A stretch of DNA of 64,000 nt from Akkermansiaceae bacterium (GTDB taxonomy: Bacteria; Verrucomicrobiota; Verrucomicrobiia; Verrucomicrobiales; Akkermansiaceae), in assembly GCA_025363295.1 (NCBI GenBank), contig JANYEC010000082.1, positions 1 through 64,000 of the forward strand. The letters run 5' to 3'. Positions 6,420 to 15,906 of this stretch are shown here, piece by piece. Each line of letters opens with the position of its first letter. The first letter of the stretch is position 1. Made by a program: the position numbers and the translations under genes. The notes under the pieces were generated by a model. The model did no database searches. It was not told the origin of the DNA and saw nothing but the letters and a program-made list of their open reading frames with translations.

Positions 6420-9097
6420 ACGACCACCGCCCCGATCCCGACGCCCTGCTTGCCCAGGTCCAACGTGAGGAAAACCTAGAGAAAAAGGGACGACTCTACA
6501 TCCTGCTGGGAATGTGTCCGGGCGTGGGCAAGACCTACGCGATGTTGTTGTTAGCCCGCCAGCGGCAGAGCGAGGGGCTCAACGTCCTCGCCGGGGTGGT
6601 GGAAACCCACGGCCGGAAAGAAACCGCCATTCTGCTGGAGGGGCTGACCCTTTTGCCCAGGAAGAAGCTCCAGCACGGTGGCCATGCGTTGGAGGAATTC
6701 GATCTCGATACCGCGATCCAGCGCCGGCCGGACCTGTTGTTAGTCGATGAACTCGCCCATACCAACGCGCCTGGCAGCCGCCATTTGAAACGCTATCAGG
6801 ACGTGCTGGAACTGCTTGACGCGGGCATCGATGTGGTCACCACCCTCAACGTCCAACACATCGAGAGCCAGGTGGACATCGTGCGTCAGGTGACCGGCGT
6901 GGCCGTCCAGGAAACGGTGCCGGACTCGCTGCTCGACCGCGCGCACGAGATCCAGCTCGTGGATTTGAGCGTCGGGAAACTGATGATCCGCCTCGGCGCG
7001 GGGAAGGTTTACATGGGCGAACGTGCCCAAGCGGCGGCCGAAGGATTTTTCCGCGAGGGAAACCTAACCGCGCTCCGGGAACTCGCGCTGCGTTTCACCG
7101 CGGAGCGGGTGGATCGCGATCTCGAGGACATCCGCAAGGCGCGGCGGGTCAGCAGCCCTTGGAAGACCAACGCGCGGCTGATGGTGGCGGTGGGGCCGAC
7201 GCCGTATTCGGAGAGTTTGATCCGCTGGACCCGCCGCGCGTCGGGCCGCCATGGCTGCGCGTGGCTGGCGGTGTGGGTCGAGGGCACCCGGCCGCTGACC
7301 GCGCAAGAGCAGGATTTGTTAGCCCGCGGCCTCGGACTGGCGCGGAGACTCGGGGGGGAGGTGGTTCACGCCACCGGGGATGACGTCGCCGCGACCCTGT
7401 TGGAAACCGCACGCGAGCGGAACGTCTCCCAGATTGTCGTCGGCAAGGCTAACCGCCGCTCGCGCTGGAAGCCGACCCTGGCGGATAAAGTCATCACGGG
7501 CAGTGGCGACATCGACGTTTGCGTGGTGCGGCCGGTGATCGGGCGCCCGTCTAACTGTCCGGAATGTCGGCGGCGGGATTTCGCCTCCCAACCGCTTCAG
7601 GAATATGGGATCGCCCTTGGCATCATCGCCGCGCTCACGGCAATCTGCTGGCCGCTGGAGCCGGTGGCCGGCTACACGGTGCCGGCGCTGGTCTATCTGT
7701 TCGCGATCCTGCTGGCGGCGTTCCGCCTCCGCCGTGGGCCCATGCTGTTCATGGCCGCGCTGAGTGCGCTGGCGTGGAATTATTTTTTCATTCCGCCGCG
7801 GTTCACGTTCCAGGTGAGAGCGCTGGAAGACATCATTTTGCTCGGGTTGTTCTTTGCGGTCGCGCTGAGCATGGGCCACCTAACGACCCGGCTGCGAACC
7901 CGCGAGATCGCCGAGCGGCGGCGGCAGGTGGAGACCGACGCGCTGCTCCGCGTCACCCAGAGCGCCGCGCTGGCTCCAGAGACGGCGAAGGGATTGTCCG
8001 AGGCGGTTAGAATTATCAACTCGGTGATCGATGCTGACACCGCGTTGTTAGTCCGGCGGCTCGACCACTCGTTGCCGCCGGGTGCCCATGCCGGGAGCAC
8101 TTGGGAACCGCGGGAACACGAGTTCGGGGTCGCTTCCTGGGCCTACACCAACAAGCAAATCGCCGGACGCTTTACCGACACGCTACCGGAATCCGAGGCC
8201 ACCTGGTTTCCGCTGCAAACCGCGACATCGGTCATGGGGGTGTTAGGACTGCGGCTGGCGGGGGAAAAGCAGTCGCTGGACTTCACCCGTCGCCAGGCGG
8301 TCGAGGCGTTCGCGCTGCAACTCGCGTTGGTGTTGGAGAAGGAGCATTTCATCCAGGCGGTCAGCCAGGCGGAGGTGATGGACAAGTCCGAGCGGCTGCG
8401 GCGAAATCTGTTGGACAGCGTTTCCCACGAGTTGAAAACCCCGCTGGCCATCATCCGCGCATCCATCGAAGGCATGGGGACCGCCGCTGCGAATCCTTAC
8501 GTGGTCGAGATCGACACCGCGACGAAGCGGCTCCAGCGATTGGTGGACGGGCTGCTCCAGATGACCCGGCTAGAATCACAAGTCGTCGAACCTCAGATGG
8601 AATGGAGCGACGTCAACGAATTGGTGGAAGGCGCGATCAAGGCGGCGGGGGACGCGCTGAAAAGCCATCCTTTGAGCGTGGATGTCGCGCCGGACATTCC
8701 GTTGATCAAGACCGATCAGGCGCTGTTACAGCAGTCGCTGGCCAATATCCTGCACAACGCCGCCGTTTACACTCCTGAGAATTCGACGGTGGCGTTAACG
8801 GTTCGTCACGCGGAGCAAAAACTCCGTCTCACCGTCCGTGACCACGGCCCGGGCCTGCCACCCGGCGAGGAGTCGCGCGTCTTCGGGAAATTCTATCGGG
8901 CGGCGGGCGCGCCTGCCGGAGGAACTGGTCTGGGTCTTTCGATCGCACGAGGTTTCATCCAAGCACTCGGTGGCGACATTTCAGGCTGGAACCATCCAGA
9001 GGGTGGCGCGGTTTTTGAAATCCTGCTCAAAGCGGAATTTCTGTTGGAAACAGATGATCACGGCGCTTGCGTCATGGATCGAAACAAGGAGACTTGA
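6416..9097 (+). CDS. kdpD: Sensor histidine kinase KdpD
   Basis: An 893-residue KdpD. In order: the cytoplasmic KdpD domain with GRLYILLGMCPGVGKTYAM (Walker A) and the DELAHTNAPGSRH and TTLNVQHIES boxes; a universal-stress-like domain (about 250-370); four hydrophobic segments (DUF4118, about 395-500); a GAF-like region; the HisKA phosphoacceptor His671 in SVSHELKTPL; and an HATPase domain with DHGPGLP and GTGLGLSIA. KdpD senses K+ limitation or ionic stress and phosphorylates KdpE. The start overlaps the Clp stop (ATGA). kdpE follows after 4 bp, but no kdpFABC genes occur in the window, so target genes are elsewhere or different. GC content is visibly higher than in the genes after 9.8 kb. 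Confidence 0.93.
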   Translation: MNDHRPDPDALLAQVQREENLEKKGRLYILLGMCPGVGKTYAMLLLARQRQSEGLNVLAGVVETHGRKETAILLEGLTLLPRKKLQHGGHALEEFDLDTAIQRRPDLLLVDELAHTNAPGSRHLKRYQDVLELLDAGIDVVTTLNVQHIESQVDIVRQVTGVAVQETVPDSLLDRAHEIQLVDLSVGKLMIRLGAGKVYMGERAQAAAEGFFREGNLTALRELALRFTAERVDRDLEDIRKARRVSSPWKTNARLMVAVGPTPYSESLIRWTRRASGRHGCAWLAVWVEGTRPLTAQEQDLLARGLGLARRLGGEVVHATGDDVAATLLETARERNVSQIVVGKANRRSRWKPTLADKVITGSGDIDVCVVRPVIGRPSNCPECRRRDFASQPLQEYGIALGIIAALTAICWPLEPVAGYTVPALVYLFAILLAAFRLRRGPMLFMAALSALAWNYFFIPPRFTFQVRALEDIILLGLFFAVALSMGHLTTRLRTREIAERRRQVETDALLRVTQSAALAPETAKGLSEAVRIINSVIDADTALLVRRLDHSLPPGAHAGSTWEPREHEFGVASWAYTNKQIAGRFTDTLPESEATWFPLQTATSVMGVLGLRLAGEKQSLDFTRRQAVEAFALQLALVLEKEHFIQAVSQAEVMDKSERLRRNLLDSVSHELKTPLAIIRASIEGMGTAAANPYVVEIDTATKRLQRLVDGLLQMTRLESQVVEPQMEWSDVNELVEGAIKAAGDALKSHPLSVDVAPDIPLIKTDQALLQQSLANILHNAAVYTPENSTVALTVRHAEQKLRLTVRDHGPGLPPGEESRVFGKFYRAAGAPAGGTGLGLSIARGFIQALGGDISGWNHPEGGAVFEILLKAEFLLETDDHGACVMDRNKET

Positions 9098-9101
9098 ATG
9101 A

Positions 9102-9764
9102 ATGACCGCACTGATCATTGACGATGAAATCCAAATCCGGCGCTTGCTCCGGCTTGCGTTAGAGTCGCGCGATTATGTCGTCCGCGAGGCGGAATCTGGG
9201 CGACTGGGTCTGCAAGAAGCGGCATTCCACAGGCCGGATGTGGTGTTACTGGATCTGGGGCTGCCGGACATGGACGGTCTTGAAGTTTTGAAAAACCTGC
9301 GAGAGTGGAGTGAGGTGCCGGTGTTAATTCTATCAGTCCGCGATCAGGAAGATGTGAAAGTCGCTGCTCTTGAAAACGGAGCGGACGATTACGTGACGAA
9401 GCCTTTCAGCACGGCGGAACTCGTTGCCAGGTTGGCGGTCATCCAGCGTCGCCGCCACAGCAGCGAGTCGCCCGAAATTGGCGTCGGGCCGCTAACGATG
9501 CATTTGGACCGACATGAAGTTTTCCTCTCGGGCGACCCATTGAAAATGACCCCCACGGAGTACGCTTTTTTACTCGCACTGGCGCGTCACGCTGGAAAAA
9601 TCGTCACCCAGCGCCAGCTATTGCGCGAGGTTTGGGGTCAGCAAGGGGACGGACAAACGCACTATCTGCGTGTTTACGCCAACCATTTGCGGAAAAAACT
9701 CGGCGACAAACTCATCGTCCAAAACGAACCTGGCATAGGTTACCGATTGCTAGGGCCAGGATGA
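9102..9764 (+). CDS. kdpE: Response regulator KdpE (OmpR family)
   Basis: 220 residues: a receiver domain with D7/D8, phosphoacceptor D51 in VVLLDLGLPDMDG and K100 in YVTKPF, then an OmpR/PhoB-type winged helix (MTPTEYAFLLALARH, VWGQQGDGQTHYLRVY, IGYRLL). It is the partner of KdpD encoded 4 bp upstream. AAGGAG at 9086-9091 is a good Shine-Dalgarno for the ATG at 9102 and favours it over the out-of-frame ATG at 9098. Its regulon cannot be read from the window. Confidence 0.93.
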   Translation: MTALIIDDEIQIRRLLRLALESRDYVVREAESGRLGLQEAAFHRPDVVLLDLGLPDMDGLEVLKNLREWSEVPVLILSVRDQEDVKVAALENGADDYVTKPFSTAELVARLAVIQRRRHSSESPEIGVGPLTMHLDRHEVFLSGDPLKMTPTEYAFLLALARHAGKIVTQRQLLREVWGQQGDGQTHYLRVYANHLRKKLGDKLIVQNEPGIGYRLLGPG

Positions 9765-9854
9765 CTCAACCGTTCCGGGAGGTAGCGAACCCCGGCATTG
9801 ACGCATCGGCTTGATCCCGCTGAACTTCCAGCCCGCCGGATGGCGGAAATTCCC

Positions 9855-11033
9855 ATGGACTACACCGCGAAAATCGCAACTAACGTCGCCTCGATCCCGC
9901 GCTCGGGCATCCGCGACTTTTTCGAACTCGTACAAGGCCGCGATGATGTCATCTCGCTCGGCGTGGGCGAACCTGATTTTGTCACTCCATGGCATATTCG
10001 CGAAGCGGCGATTTACTCGCTTGAAAAAGGCCAAACCACCTACACCTCCAATCTCGGTTTGCTTTCTCTGCGGAAATCCATCGCTCGCTATGTGGGAGAT
10101 TTTTTTCACGTGGACTATGATGCGGCAAAGGAAGTTTTAGTGACCGTCGGCGTTTCTGAGGCAATCGATATCGCACTCCGCGCACTGCTGAACCCCGGTG
10201 ACGAAGTGATCTATCATGAACCCTGTTACGTTTCCTATAGCCCGAGCATCATCATGGCGCATGGCGTCGCGGTGCCGGTGGTGACGACTAAGGAGGATGA
10301 ATTTTCGCTAAAGCCTGAAGCCGTGGCCGCTGTGATCACGCCGCGAACACGCATTATCTTCATCAATTTCCCGACCAATCCGACCGGGGCCTGCGCTTCC
10401 CGCGCTGATTTGGAGGGCATCGCAAAACTCGCCATCGAGCATGATCTCATTGTCATGACGGATGAAATTTATAGTGAGCTGCGCTATGATGAAACCGAGG
10501 AGCATCTATCCATCGCCTCGCTGCCAGGGATGAAGGAGCGGACCATTCTGTTACATGGATTTTCGAAAGCCTTCGCGATGACCGGTTTCCGTTTGGGATA
10601 CGCTTGCGCGCCGCAACCGATCATTGAGGCGATGATGAAAATTCATCAATACTCCATGCTTTGTGCGCCGATCATGAGCCAGAACGCTGCGATCGAAGCC
10701 CTAGAAAATGGCCAACCGGCGATGATCGAGATGCGCAATAGCTATCATCAACGGCGCGATTTCTTGGTGAAGCGACTTAATGAAATCGGCCTCGAATGCC
10801 ATACCCCGGGTGGTGCGTTTTATGTTTTTCCAGATATCCGGAGTACTGGCCTAACAAGTAAGCAATTCGCCATGCAGTTGTTGGAGGAAGAGAACGTCGC
10901 CTGCGTGCCAGGCAGTGCGTTTGGTCCATCGGGCGAGGGATTTCTGCGATGCTGTTATGCGACTGCGTTTGAAGACATCCGCACGGCGACGGACAAGATC
11001 GAACGTTTCGTAGGGCGCTTGAAAAAGGCATGA
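9855..11033 (+). CDS. Class I/II PLP-dependent aminotransferase
   Basis: A 392-residue fold-type I aminotransferase of the AspC/aromatic family. It shows SLGVGEPDF near the N-terminus, NFPTNPTGA, DEIYSELRYD, and the PLP lysine K238 (from this start) in HGFSKAFAMTGFRLGY. The likely substrate is an amino acid such as aspartate, alanine or an aromatic one; the exact one cannot be read off. I chose ATG 9855 (MDYTAKIATNV), where homologues begin; ATG 9840 and TTG 9798 are alternatives in the same frame. The stop overlaps the next gene's ATG by 4 bp. Confidence 0.85.
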   Translation: MDYTAKIATNVASIPRSGIRDFFELVQGRDDVISLGVGEPDFVTPWHIREAAIYSLEKGQTTYTSNLGLLSLRKSIARYVGDFFHVDYDAAKEVLVTVGVSEAIDIALRALLNPGDEVIYHEPCYVSYSPSIIMAHGVAVPVVTTKEDEFSLKPEAVAAVITPRTRIIFINFPTNPTGACASRADLEGIAKLAIEHDLIVMTDEIYSELRYDETEEHLSIASLPGMKERTILLHGFSKAFAMTGFRLGYACAPQPIIEAMMKIHQYSMLCAPIMSQNAAIEALENGQPAMIEMRNSYHQRRDFLVKRLNEIGLECHTPGGAFYVFPDIRSTGLTSKQFAMQLLEEENVACVPGSAFGPSGEGFLRCCYATAFEDIRTATDKIERFVGRLKKA

Positions 11034-11797
11034 ACCCGCAGCCACAAACGCAGGATGACGAGCGGCTTTCCCGGGCCCACGTCGTCCCGTTTGCGGTCTT
11101 CATGGGATTCATGTTAGTGTTGATGATGCTCGGGTATTTGATCGAGTGGAAACATCCGGATGCACCTTGGTGGCGCCAAGACCCGGCGCAATTTGTTTAT
11201 CCCGTTCAGTCGCTCACTACACTTGGGTTTCTGATCTATTATTGGCGGAGTTATACTTTTAATTGGTCGTTGAAATGGACTTTACTCGGGATCGTGTTCG
11301 GTGCTGTCGGCATTGGTTTCTGGCTGCTGCCGACAACCTTGTATGATCTCTGGAAACTCGATGCCCCAACTCACGGCGCTCTCAGGTTGCTAGGCGTGGC
11401 GGCACGCAAGGAGGGCTTCGATCCCGGGATATTCCATCACCCTGTCGCCTACTGGTCGTCGCTGGGCTTTCGGTTTTTTCGTGCGGTGGTTATCGTCGCG
11501 CTCGTCGAAGAAATCCTCTGGCGTGGGTTTATGATGCGCTTCGTCTGTGATTGGGAAGGCGATTTCTGGAAGCAGCCTTTCGGACGCCCGCATTGGCTCT
11601 CTTATCTAATCGTCACCGGACTTTTCATCATCGCCCATGACCCGATCGATTATGCTGGAGCATTTGTTTACGGCAGCTTGACCTATCTCCTCTGTATCTG
11701 GAGTAAAAATTTGGGAGCCTGCGTCATCATGCACGCCACCGCGAATTTGCTGATGGGTGTTTACGCGATGGCCTATGGAAAATACGGTCTTTGGTAG
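11030..11797 (+). CDS. CPBP-family intramembrane metalloprotease
   Basis: A 255-residue membrane protein with about seven hydrophobic segments and the CPBP (CAAX protease/bacteriocin-processing) motifs: EEILWRGFMMRF (EExxxR), FIIAHDP and HATANLLMG. The length and the EE...R / H / H layout resemble the CAAX-protease-related subfamily that often accompanies exosortase systems, but no exosortase is seen here. It probably cleaves or processes membrane substrates. It is translationally coupled to the aminotransferase (ATGA). Confidence 0.8.
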   Translation: MNPQPQTQDDERLSRAHVVPFAVFMGFMLVLMMLGYLIEWKHPDAPWWRQDPAQFVYPVQSLTTLGFLIYYWRSYTFNWSLKWTLLGIVFGAVGIGFWLLPTTLYDLWKLDAPTHGALRLLGVAARKEGFDPGIFHHPVAYWSSLGFRFFRAVVIVALVEEILWRGFMMRFVCDWEGDFWKQPFGRPHWLSYLIVTGLFIIAHDPIDYAGAFVYGSLTYLLCIWSKNLGACVIMHATANLLMGVYAMAYGKYGLW

Positions 11798-11842
11798 GCG
11801 GATATCTTTTGATTCCTCCTTATGGCATCATTCCAGACGGAT

Positions 11843-12670
11843 TCAGATATCAATCTCACCCTCGAAAACAAAGTCCGCCGGGCCAGTTAGGGTGACGTTC
11901 TTGAAGGTCTGATCGCCCGTTTTTTCGAAGCCGATTTCGAGAGTGTCGCCACCTTCGACGTCCACTTTGATAGGGCTTGCGGCACCGGTTAGAAGATGAT
12001 GAATGAGAGCGGCTGCCACCATTCCGGTGCCGCAGGCGAGGGTCTCATCTTCCACACCCCGCTCGAAGGTGCGGATGGAAATGTGATCGGGCGCGAGGAT
12101 GGCGGCGAAGTTGGCATTCGTCCCGGCAGGTGCGAAGGCGGCGTGATGGCGGATCGCGCCGCCATGGGTGAATACGTCGAAGTCATCGAGCTCTTCCGCG
12201 CTTCCGAGGAAAACGACGACGTGCGGGACGCCAGTGTTGACGAAATGAAGGGGTGCGCCCACACCCGGGATTTCCGCGTCGGTATTGAGTTGGAGGTCCT
12301 TGGGTTCGGACATGGCGATGCGGACGTCGTCACCGATCATCTCCGCTGCTAGAGTGCCGGCGATGGTTTCAAAGGTGACCTTCTTGAGCACGATTTCCCC
12401 GAGGTGCGCGGTGAAGCGGCCGAAGCAGCGCGCGCCGTTACCACACATTTCCGCCTCGCCACCATCGGCATTGTAATAACGAAACCGAAAGTCCGCGCCT
12501 TGGGTGGCGGGCTCAACTGCTAACAGCCCATCCGCACCGATGCCACGGTGGCGGTCGCAGAGCGCGGCGATGGTGTCGGCGTCAAGTTCCTTGGAAAGCG
12601 AGAGATCGCGATTATCGACGATGATGAAATCATTGCCGGCACCGTTCATTTTGAAAAAGGGAAGGAGCAT
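11843..12670 (-). CDS. dapF: Diaminopimelate epimerase
   Basis: A 275-residue DapF, which converts LL- to meso-diaminopimelate for lysine and peptidoglycan synthesis. The two catalytic cysteines are visible: C76 in EMCGNGARCF and C213 in TLACGTGMVAA. The N-terminal KMNGAGNDFI is the family signature. It lies 41 bp downstream of trpA on the same strand and may share its transcript. Confidence 0.96.
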   Translation of the reverse strand: MLLPFFKMNGAGNDFIIVDNRDLSLSKELDADTIAALCDRHRGIGADGLLAVEPATQGADFRFRYYNADGGEAEMCGNGARCFGRFTAHLGEIVLKKVTFETIAGTLAAEMIGDDVRIAMSEPKDLQLNTDAEIPGVGAPLHFVNTGVPHVVVFLGSAEELDDFDVFTHGGAIRHHAAFAPAGTNANFAAILAPDHISIRTFERGVEDETLACGTGMVAAALIHHLLTGAASPIKVDVEGGDTLEIGFEKTGDQTFKNVTLTGPADFVFEGEIDI

Positions 12671-12711
12671 GGTAGAGAGAAATTTTGAATGGTGAATAAT
12701 GAATGTTAGAT

Positions 12712-13512
12712 TTAAGACGAAGCCTTGGTAGCTGCGATGAGAGGAGCGGTGAAGTCCCGAACGGCTTGGGCAGCGGTGCTAGGGTAGAGTTCGACTTGTT
12801 TGACGATTGCCGAGCCTACGATAACACCATCTGCGGCGCTGGCAACCATGGCTGCTTGGTCGGGTGTGGTGATGCCAAAGCCGACGCAGACGGGGACGTT
12901 CGTGTGAGCTTTGATCGAGGCGACAAGACTTGCGATGTTAGCCGACGGCGCGCCATGGGATCCAGTGACCCCGGTTCTTGAAAGCGCGTAGATGAATCCC
13001 TCAGCGGACTCTGCTAGAATTTTCACGCGCTCCGGAGGAGTCGTCGGTGCGATCAGGCGGATGTGTTTGAGACCCGCACCGATGGAAAGATCCTTGTTTA
13101 AAGCTGCCTCATCAGGAGGCAGATCTAGCAGCAGAATTCCGTCTGCACCGGCGGCCGCAGCATCGTGGTGGAAGGCCTCGAAACCGTAGGTGAAAATGGG
13201 ATTCAGATAGGTAAAAAGAACAATCGGAGTCTGGTGTGTTTCGCGAAAGCGGCGGATGAGTTCGATCACCCGGATGGTGGTCATGCCCGCCTTGAGCGCG
13301 CGGTCAGCGGCCAATTGGTTTACGATGCCATCAGCGAGGGGATCGGAAAATGGCAGGCCAAGTTCGATGATATCTGCTCCGGCGTCGGCGAGTGTTTTGA
13401 TGATTTCAAGTGAGGTTTCGAAATCAGGATCGCCAGCGGCAACATAGGCGATGAAAGCTTTTTGGTTAGATTCGAGGAGATTGGCGAAGGTGGTGTCGAT
13501 GCGGTTGGACAT
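12712..13512 (-). CDS. trpA: Tryptophan synthase alpha subunit
   Basis: A 266-residue TIM-barrel protein with catalytic E50 and D61 in ADIIELGLPFSDPLADG, plus ALSRTGVTG and VCVGFGI. It cleaves indole-3-glycerol phosphate to indole and passes it to TrpB. I chose ATG 13512 (MSNRIDTTFA); the frame stays open far upstream but that part is antisense to the next gene. No trpB is adjacent, and trpC is at the far end of the window, so the trp genes are dispersed. Confidence 0.95.
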   Translation of the reverse strand: MSNRIDTTFANLLESNQKAFIAYVAAGDPDFETSLEIIKTLADAGADIIELGLPFSDPLADGIVNQLAADRALKAGMTTIRVIELIRRFRETHQTPIVLFTYLNPIFTYGFEAFHHDAAAAGADGILLLDLPPDEAALNKDLSIGAGLKHIRLIAPTTPPERVKILAESAEGFIYALSRTGVTGSHGAPSANIASLVASIKAHTNVPVCVGFGITTPDQAAMVASAADGVIVGSAIVKQVELYPSTAAQAVRDFTAPLIAATKASS

Positions 13513-13520
13513 TGGAAGAT

Positions 13521-13556
13521 GTTGATAGCTGGGAGTTGATAGTTGATAGTTGATAG
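13521..13556. repeat. Short tandem GTTGATA repeats
   Basis: Four copies of GTTGATA(G), the last three nearly head to tail, lie in the 115-bp gap between trpA and the acyl synthetase gene. They read TATCAAC on the gene strand. Function unknown; they could be a simple expansion. Confidence 0.6.
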
Positions 13557-13627
13557 AAAGACGAAGGATGTTGATTGAGAAAGTCTGATTCTTTTCATCA
13601 ATCATCAACCATACACCATCAACTTCT

Positions 13628-15781
13628 TCACGCGTTTTGCCTGGCGAGATTCTCGCAAGATTTGATATCCAGTTTTCCAGAGGCGAGCACCGGGATTTCG
13701 GTGACGGGGATGATTCGTTTCGGGCACCAGAGTGAGGAAAGACCCTCGTCCAGCAGCTTATAGCGCAGATCGATGCATTCCTGTTCGAGCGCGGGGCCGG
13801 CGATGGTGGAAAGGAGAAGGATCGCCTCGCCTTTTTGTTCATCCGGCACGCCAACCACGGCGATTCTGCGCTCGGCTTCGGAATCGAGGCCGAGGACCTT
13901 GTTGATGGCAGCCTCGACCGTTTCGTGCGGCACCATTTCACCGGCGATTTTCGAGAAACGCGAAATTCGGCCCTCGATGTAAAGGAAACCGTCTTCATCC
14001 ATGTGGCCGACGTCACCCGTGCGAAACCAACCATCGGATGTTAGGACTTCCGTTGTTTTTTTCGGGTCGCCGAGGTAACCCGCGAACACGTTGGCACCCT
14101 TGAGCCAGATCAAACCTTGTTGGTTGATAGGAATGGATTTCTCAGTTGCGGGATCGGTTAGTTTAATCGCCATACCCGGTAGCAATTGTCCAACAGAACC
14201 GTGGCGGGATGATGGCAGCGTGACCGTATTTGCGATGGGAGTGGGATCGGGCAGATTCACGTTAGTAGCCGGGGAGGTTTCGGTTAGCCCGTAACCTTCC
14301 TGTGGGCGGACGCCAAATTTTTCTTCAAAAGCGTGGGCCAACGATTGGGGGAGTTTTTCTGCGCCGGTGACGACCAGTTCCAGAGAGGATAGCTGCGCAG
14401 GCTCGATCCGTTTCATATAGCCGCGCAAGAATGTCGGAGTTGATAGAAAGATATTAATTTGATGGAGCGCGATGAGTTCCGCGAGGCGCTTCGTTTCTAG
14501 CGGACTTGGATAAGTCACCATGTTGATGCCTTCGATCACTGGAAACCACAGGGTGACGGTGCAGCCAAAGGAATGAAAGAGCGGCAGACATCCGAGAATG
14601 GTGGAGCCGTGCGGCATGTGTAGCCGCGAGCCGAACTGACAGACGTTTGCGAGCACATTGCGATGGCTTAGCACGACTCCTTTGGGTTCACCGGATGAGC
14701 CTGAGGTGAAAAGTAGCGTAGCCTCGTCCTCGCCGCGGCGTTTGTTCAATCCTAACATTAACCCAAGGACTGCTGATGGGAGGATCTTTGAAATGATGCC
14801 CCAGGTCACGATTTTCTTTCTGAGTGTGGGAAGCACACGCTCGATAAAGATGAGGTCCCGGTTAGGTGGCCACGGAAAGGATGAGACTTTTCTAACGAAC
14901 GGATCTGCGGTGATGAATCGATCCACGTCCGCTTGGCGAATGCTGGACTTGATCGCATCGTGACCGGCGGAAAAATTCAGGTTCACGGGAGTTTTTCCTG
15001 CGAAGACGACTGCTAGATTTGCGATGAGACCGGCTTTCCCTGGCGGGAGAACGATTGCGACACGAGACTTTTCGGTTTCCGCGCGGATAAACTTCGATAG
15101 AACGATGGAAGCTGCTAGAATTGTTCCGTAACTGAATTCGGTATCATCGGCCCCATCGATGATGCGATGCTTGGAGAAGTTTTTTTTGAGCCCCTGAAGA
15201 AGGACCATGGCGAGTGAGTTCTTTAAGATAGAACGCGTGCTATATGCTTCTCCATTCGCTTCGAAAAGCGCTTGTTGAAACGCGGCGACGTTGGAGTCTG
15301 CCGCCGCGATGAGGGGGGCGATGCAGATAACTGCTAGGGGAAGCGAGGAGAGCCGCTCCACGTAAAGACTGGATTCGCGAGGGCAGTCGATGGCAACGGG
15401 CAGGATCGGTAGGCCGAAAGCACAAAGAGCTTTCAAGTGGGAAGAGGGGATATGGCAGGCCGTGGCATTTTGAGTGGTGGAATTTCCCGGAACGTAGATC
15501 AGGACGCCACCATTCGTTAGATATGACTGGAGTTGTGCCCCCGCGGCGGCCGGAGCGGCGTCGGTGGCGGAGAACATCGCGCCGGAGCCGGATTTTTGAA
15601 GGTGGTTGCTGAGTGCCGGATCGTAGTGGGCACTTTCTTCAATGAGCCAGGTGATTTGGCGGCCAGTGAAGAGTTTTTCAAAGTGGAGAAGCTGGTCAAG
15701 CCCGAGACGACCCGGAATCACGAGGCAACCAGTGGATGGAAGGCGTTCTTTGTGAAGGAATTGGATGGGAAAGGAAGACAT
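13628..15781 (-). CDS. Acyl-ACP/acyl-CoA synthetase with degenerate PlsC-like N-terminus (Aas-like)
   Basis: 717 residues from ATG 15781. Residues about 230-717 form an AMP-forming ligase: LLFTSGSSGEPKGVVLSHRN (ATP-binding loop), EGYGLTETSPA, GWFRTGDVGHMDEDGFLYI, and a C-terminal lysine in LASGKLDIK. It would activate fatty acids to acyl-AMP and then acyl-ACP or CoA. The first ~200 residues have the spacing of a PlsC acyltransferase, as in Aas, but the HxxxxD box is replaced by PGRLGLDQ and the FPEG box by YVPGN, so the acyltransferase looks dead. A GTG at 15826 is an alternative start. Confidence 0.8.
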   Translation of the reverse strand: MSSFPIQFLHKERLPSTGCLVIPGRLGLDQLLHFEKLFTGRQITWLIEESAHYDPALSNHLQKSGSGAMFSATDAAPAAAGAQLQSYLTNGGVLIYVPGNSTTQNATACHIPSSHLKALCAFGLPILPVAIDCPRESSLYVERLSSLPLAVICIAPLIAAADSNVAAFQQALFEANGEAYSTRSILKNSLAMVLLQGLKKNFSKHRIIDGADDTEFSYGTILAASIVLSKFIRAETEKSRVAIVLPPGKAGLIANLAVVFAGKTPVNLNFSAGHDAIKSSIRQADVDRFITADPFVRKVSSFPWPPNRDLIFIERVLPTLRKKIVTWGIISKILPSAVLGLMLGLNKRRGEDEATLLFTSGSSGEPKGVVLSHRNVLANVCQFGSRLHMPHGSTILGCLPLFHSFGCTVTLWFPVIEGINMVTYPSPLETKRLAELIALHQINIFLSTPTFLRGYMKRIEPAQLSSLELVVTGAEKLPQSLAHAFEEKFGVRPQEGYGLTETSPATNVNLPDPTPIANTVTLPSSRHGSVGQLLPGMAIKLTDPATEKSIPINQQGLIWLKGANVFAGYLGDPKKTTEVLTSDGWFRTGDVGHMDEDGFLYIEGRISRFSKIAGEMVPHETVEAAINKVLGLDSEAERRIAVVGVPDEQKGEAILLLSTIAGPALEQECIDLRYKLLDEGLSSLWCPKRIIPVTEIPVLASGKLDIKSCENLARQNA

Positions 15782-15906
15782 CGCGTGAGAATGGTTTGAG
15801 TGAAAAGATCCGAGACCTTGGTTCACGTCGATTTAGGCGAGTTTTCCCCGAGGTGACACGGATAATCTCCGGGAAATCACAACCCGCGCGAAGTGGCCGG
15901 GGCCTT

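Noticed and set aside
6700-8900. Long antisense open frames in kdpD (for example 7319-7879 minus)
   Set aside because: They are typical shadow frames of a GC-rich gene; no homology or start signals.
11801-11851. GATATCT...AGATATC inverted repeat between the CPBP gene and dapF as a terminator
   Set aside because: The arms are 37 bases apart, the right arm lies in the end of dapF, and no T-run follows.
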